6,861 bases of DNA, from NCBI GenBank assembly GCA_035527715.1, contig DATKZY010000183.1, positions 1-6,861 of the forward strand. Direction: 5' to 3'. The number at the start of each line of letters is the position of its first letter. The stretch's first letter is position 1. This document shows, piece after piece, positions 5,255 through 6,861 of this stretch. A program made the translations under genes and the position numbers. Origin of the DNA: DSUN01 sp035527715 (GTDB lineage: Bacteria > Planctomycetota > PUPC01 > DSUN01). The notes under the pieces were generated by a model. The model was not told the origin of the DNA. It worked only from the letters and a program-made list of their open reading frames with translations, and searched no databases.

Positions 5255-6600
5255 AGATCAAGCTGATCGAGCCGACCCGGTACCTCGGCAGCGGCAAGCT
5301 GCTGAGGGGATCTTGGCTGATCTCGCCGTCTCTCACCCTGCCGTATCTGGCTGCTCTGGCGCCAGACGACGTCGAGTTCGTCATCGAGAACGACTTCTTC
5401 GGGGAGGTTGACTACGAGGAGAACGTGGACCTCGTCGGCATCACCTCGTACACGAATCGGGCGCTCCGGGCCTACGAGATCGCCGACGAGTTCCGCCGCA
5501 GGGGCGTGCCGGTCGTGATGGGCGGCATCCACGCCTCGCTGGCGCCGGACGAGGCGGCGGAGCACGCCGACACGGTCGTCGTGGGGGAAGCGGAGGAGAC
5601 GTGGCCCCAGTTCCTCGACGATTTCCGCAAGGGCCGTGCGAAGAAGCGGTACGTGGCCGAGCGCTATCCCCCGCTGGCGAACCTTCCGCCCCCCAAGTTC
5701 TCGCTGCTCGATCAGTCGCGCTACATGTGTTTTCGGCCCAGGGGCGTCTACCGCCCCCTTCCCACGCCCCTGGTGCCCGTCCAGGCGGCCCGGGGTTGCC
5801 CCCACAACTGCGAGTTCTGCTCGGTGGCCGTCTTCAATGGGCGGCAGCACCGCACGCGCCCGATCGCCGACGTAGTCGCCGAGATCCAGGCGGCCCGCGC
5901 GAAGGGCTCTTTCTTCGTGGACGACAACATCCTTGCGTCCCCGGCGCACGCTCGAGAGCTCTTCCGGGCGCTTCTTCCCCTGAAGATCAAGTGGCTCGGC
6001 CAGGCCACCCTTGCGGCGGCGAAGGACCGAGAGCTGATCGAGCTGGCCGCCAGGAGCGGCTGCATCTTCCTGTGTCTCGGGATCGAGACCCTGTCGAGCA
6101 AGCAACTGCGCCTGATGCGCAAGACCCACAACGTCGTCGAGGACTACGCCACGCACCTGAGGACCTACCGGGACGCAGGCATCTCGACCTCGGCGACCCT
6201 GATCTTCGGATTCGACACCGAGGACACCCACGCGTTCGACGAATCGTGCGACTTCCTGGTGAAGAACCGCGTGCCCTTCACGCAGTGGTTCCCCCTGACC
6301 CCGTACCCCGGGACCGCGCTGCTCGCCAGGCTGCAGGCGGAGGGCAAGCTCAAGGACGAGCGCTGGTGGCTCCGGCGCGACCTGGCGCGCAGGTTCGGCC
6401 CCCTGAAGTTCCCCGGCGGGGCGGCGGCTGAGGAGGAGTTCCGGCAGCGCTTCCTCCGCGCGTGGAAGCGAGTCTACTCCTGGCGCAACATCGCGCGGCG
6501 CATCCTCCTGCCGCCCGGGAAGCAGTGGCCCATCGAGATCGGATTCAACCTCGCGCTCAGGAAGGGCCTGGGACAGGACACGAGCCTGTTCGACTCGTGA
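5251..6600 (+). CDS. B12-binding-domain radical SAM enzyme (BchE-like class)
   Basis: The 449-residue product has an N-terminal cobalamin-binding-like domain (about 1-125), with VDLVGITSYTNRALRAYEIA at 59-78 and VPVVMGGIHASL at 86-97 followed by VVVGEAEETW at 109-118, as in BchE-type proteins. The DxHxxG motif of some B12 proteins is not visible, usual for this class. The radical SAM core starts with Cys183-Cys187-Cys190 (RGCPHNCEFC), ligands of the 4Fe-4S cluster that cleaves S-adenosylmethionine. FFVDDNIL (221-228), CLGIET (275-280) and LIFGFD (317-322) are further core motifs. A basic region ends the protein. Class members catalyse methylation, cyclisation and other reactions at unactivated carbons, so a tailoring step on the lipid chain is a reasonable guess. 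ATG 5251 overlaps the upstream TGA (ATGA), with GGGAG at 5236-5240; the open frame back to 4711 is a shadow of two other genes. Family certain, substrate unknown. Confidence 0.9.
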   Translation: MKIKLIEPTRYLGSGKLLRGSWLISPSLTLPYLAALAPDDVEFVIENDFFGEVDYEENVDLVGITSYTNRALRAYEIADEFRRRGVPVVMGGIHASLAPDEAAEHADTVVVGEAEETWPQFLDDFRKGRAKKRYVAERYPPLANLPPPKFSLLDQSRYMCFRPRGVYRPLPTPLVPVQAARGCPHNCEFCSVAVFNGRQHRTRPIADVVAEIQAARAKGSFFVDDNILASPAHARELFRALLPLKIKWLGQATLAAAKDRELIELAARSGCIFLCLGIETLSSKQLRLMRKTHNVVEDYATHLRTYRDAGISTSATLIFGFDTEDTHAFDESCDFLVKNRVPFTQWFPLTPYPGTALLARLQAEGKLKDERWWLRRDLARRFGPLKFPGGAAAEEEFRQRFLRAWKRVYSWRNIARRILLPPGKQWPIEIGFNLALRKGLGQDTSLFDS

Positions 6601-6715
6601 CTCGCAGGCCGACCGCGGCAGACGGGGCCCCGGCAGCGGCCCGCCCCGCGCCCGGTGGATCGGGACCGCGGATTCCGTATACTGGAGGATAGGGGAGTGG
6701 AGGCGGAGTGACGTA
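6601..6715 (+). other. Intergenic gap before the second KAS III gene
   Basis: This 115-base gap is the only non-overlapping junction downstream of the operon promoter. It contains a GC-only inverted repeat, CGGGGC at 6623-6628 with GCCCCG at 6643-6648, with a smaller CCG/CGG stem inside. No T-run follows, so a rho-independent terminator is not supported. GACCGCGG occurs at 6611-6618 and again at 6664-6671; in DNA of this composition that may be chance. Confidence 0.4.
6678..6683 (+). promoter_or_regulatory. Possible -10 box for the second KAS III gene
   Basis: TATACT (5 of 6 to consensus) stands in an otherwise GC-rich gap, 32 bases before the ATG at 6716. Its surroundings, CCGTATACTGG, resemble CCGTATAATGG at the operon promoter. 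The -35 region is poor (best is TGGATC at 6656-6661, 3 of 6 with a 16-base spacer), so activity would be weak or activator dependent, if real. Confidence 0.35.
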
Positions 6716-6861
6716 ATGAGGATCCGCGGCATCGCATGCAGCATGCCCAGCCGGCGCGTGAGCAATGAGGAACTCCTCGAACTTATCCACCGGGCCAGCG
6801 CTCCCCATCTGTCCTCTCGGCAGATGGGGCAGGTGCTCGGGCGGGTCAAGTCGCTCTTCCG
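6716..6861 (+). CDS. KAS III (FabH-like), 5' end only
   Basis: Forty-eight codons and two bases are visible from ATG 6716 to the window edge. The start is supported by GGAG at 6705-6708, seven bases upstream. The peptide begins MRIRGIACSMPSRRVSNEEL, the typical opening of KAS III and related thiolase-fold enzymes (I-x-G-I-x-x-x-x-P-x-x-x-V-x-N-x-E-L), followed by a helix and a segment (MGQVLGRVKSLF) leading into the region before the first conserved loops. Active-site residues lie beyond the window. It follows the radical SAM gene on the same strand after 115 bases and may be the starter or condensing enzyme of the same pathway. With the KAS III end at 1-141 the operon is flanked by two such genes; whether they are paralogues of different specificity cannot be judged because their visible parts do not overlap. 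Confidence 0.75.
   Translation, partial: MRIRGIACSMPSRRVSNEELLELIHRASAPHLSSRQMGQVLGRVKSLF

Noticed and set aside
6623..6648. Inverted repeat as a rho-independent terminator after the radical SAM gene
   Set aside because: The stem is only six pairs with an interrupted inner stem and no T-run follows; GC-rich DNA gives such repeats by chance.
5227..6849. Long minus-strand open frame of 540 codons opposite the radical SAM gene
   Set aside because: It mirrors the codon pattern of the + strand gene, has no recognisable domain, and the + strand frame has clear radical SAM motifs. Long antisense frames are common in high-GC DNA.
1..6861. CRISPR arrays, tRNA or rRNA genes, insertion sequences
   Set aside because: No regularly spaced repeats, RNA-gene-like segments, transposase motifs or terminal inverted repeats were seen; gaps total only about 320 bases.

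Overview
The window is about 6.9 kb of GC-rich, almost fully coding DNA read entirely from the + strand. It holds one compact type II fatty-acid/polyketide-like biosynthetic operon. Frequent GTG starts and multi-base gene overlaps fit a high-GC bacterium. The combination of FabZ/KAS/KAS-like/FabG/nitroreductase/ACP with a cobalamin-type radical SAM protein and KAS III genes most resembles lipid clusters I associate with Planctomycetota and relatives. That placement is an inference from gene content and memory, not from a search.

Layout. Positions 1-141 are the 3' end of a KAS III (FabH-like) gene. A 204-base gap follows (142-345) and carries a near-consensus sigma-70 promoter, TTGAAA-N16-TATAAT at 251-278. 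From it runs an eight-gene operon, every junction overlapping by 1-20 bases: FabZ-like dehydratase (346-819), cysteine-less short KAS / chain-length-factor-like protein (800-1759), complete KAS with Cys-His-His triad (1756-2994), FabG-like ketoreductase (2987-3733), nitroreductase-family flavoprotein (3730-4347), acyl carrier protein with an unusual C-terminal extension (4344-4787), a second hotdog-fold protein lacking the dehydratase histidine (4787-5254), and a B12-binding-type radical SAM enzyme (5251-6600). After a 115-base gap with a possible weak promoter, a second KAS III gene starts at 6716 and runs off the window.

How it could work (inference). A KAS III primes the pathway and the ACP carries the growing chain. 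The active KAS, probably paired with its cysteine-less partner, condenses. FabG reduces the keto group and FabZ, possibly with its degenerate hotdog partner, dehydrates. No recognised enoyl reductase (FabI/K/L/V) is present, so the chain may stay unsaturated (polyene-like) unless the nitroreductase-family flavoprotein does reduction. The radical SAM enzyme would then tailor the chain, for example by methylation, cyclisation or C-C bond formation. Active/inactive pairing of both KAS and dehydratase resembles aryl-polyene logic, while the radical SAM recalls candidate ladderane clusters of anammox planctomycetes. The product cannot be read from the sequence.
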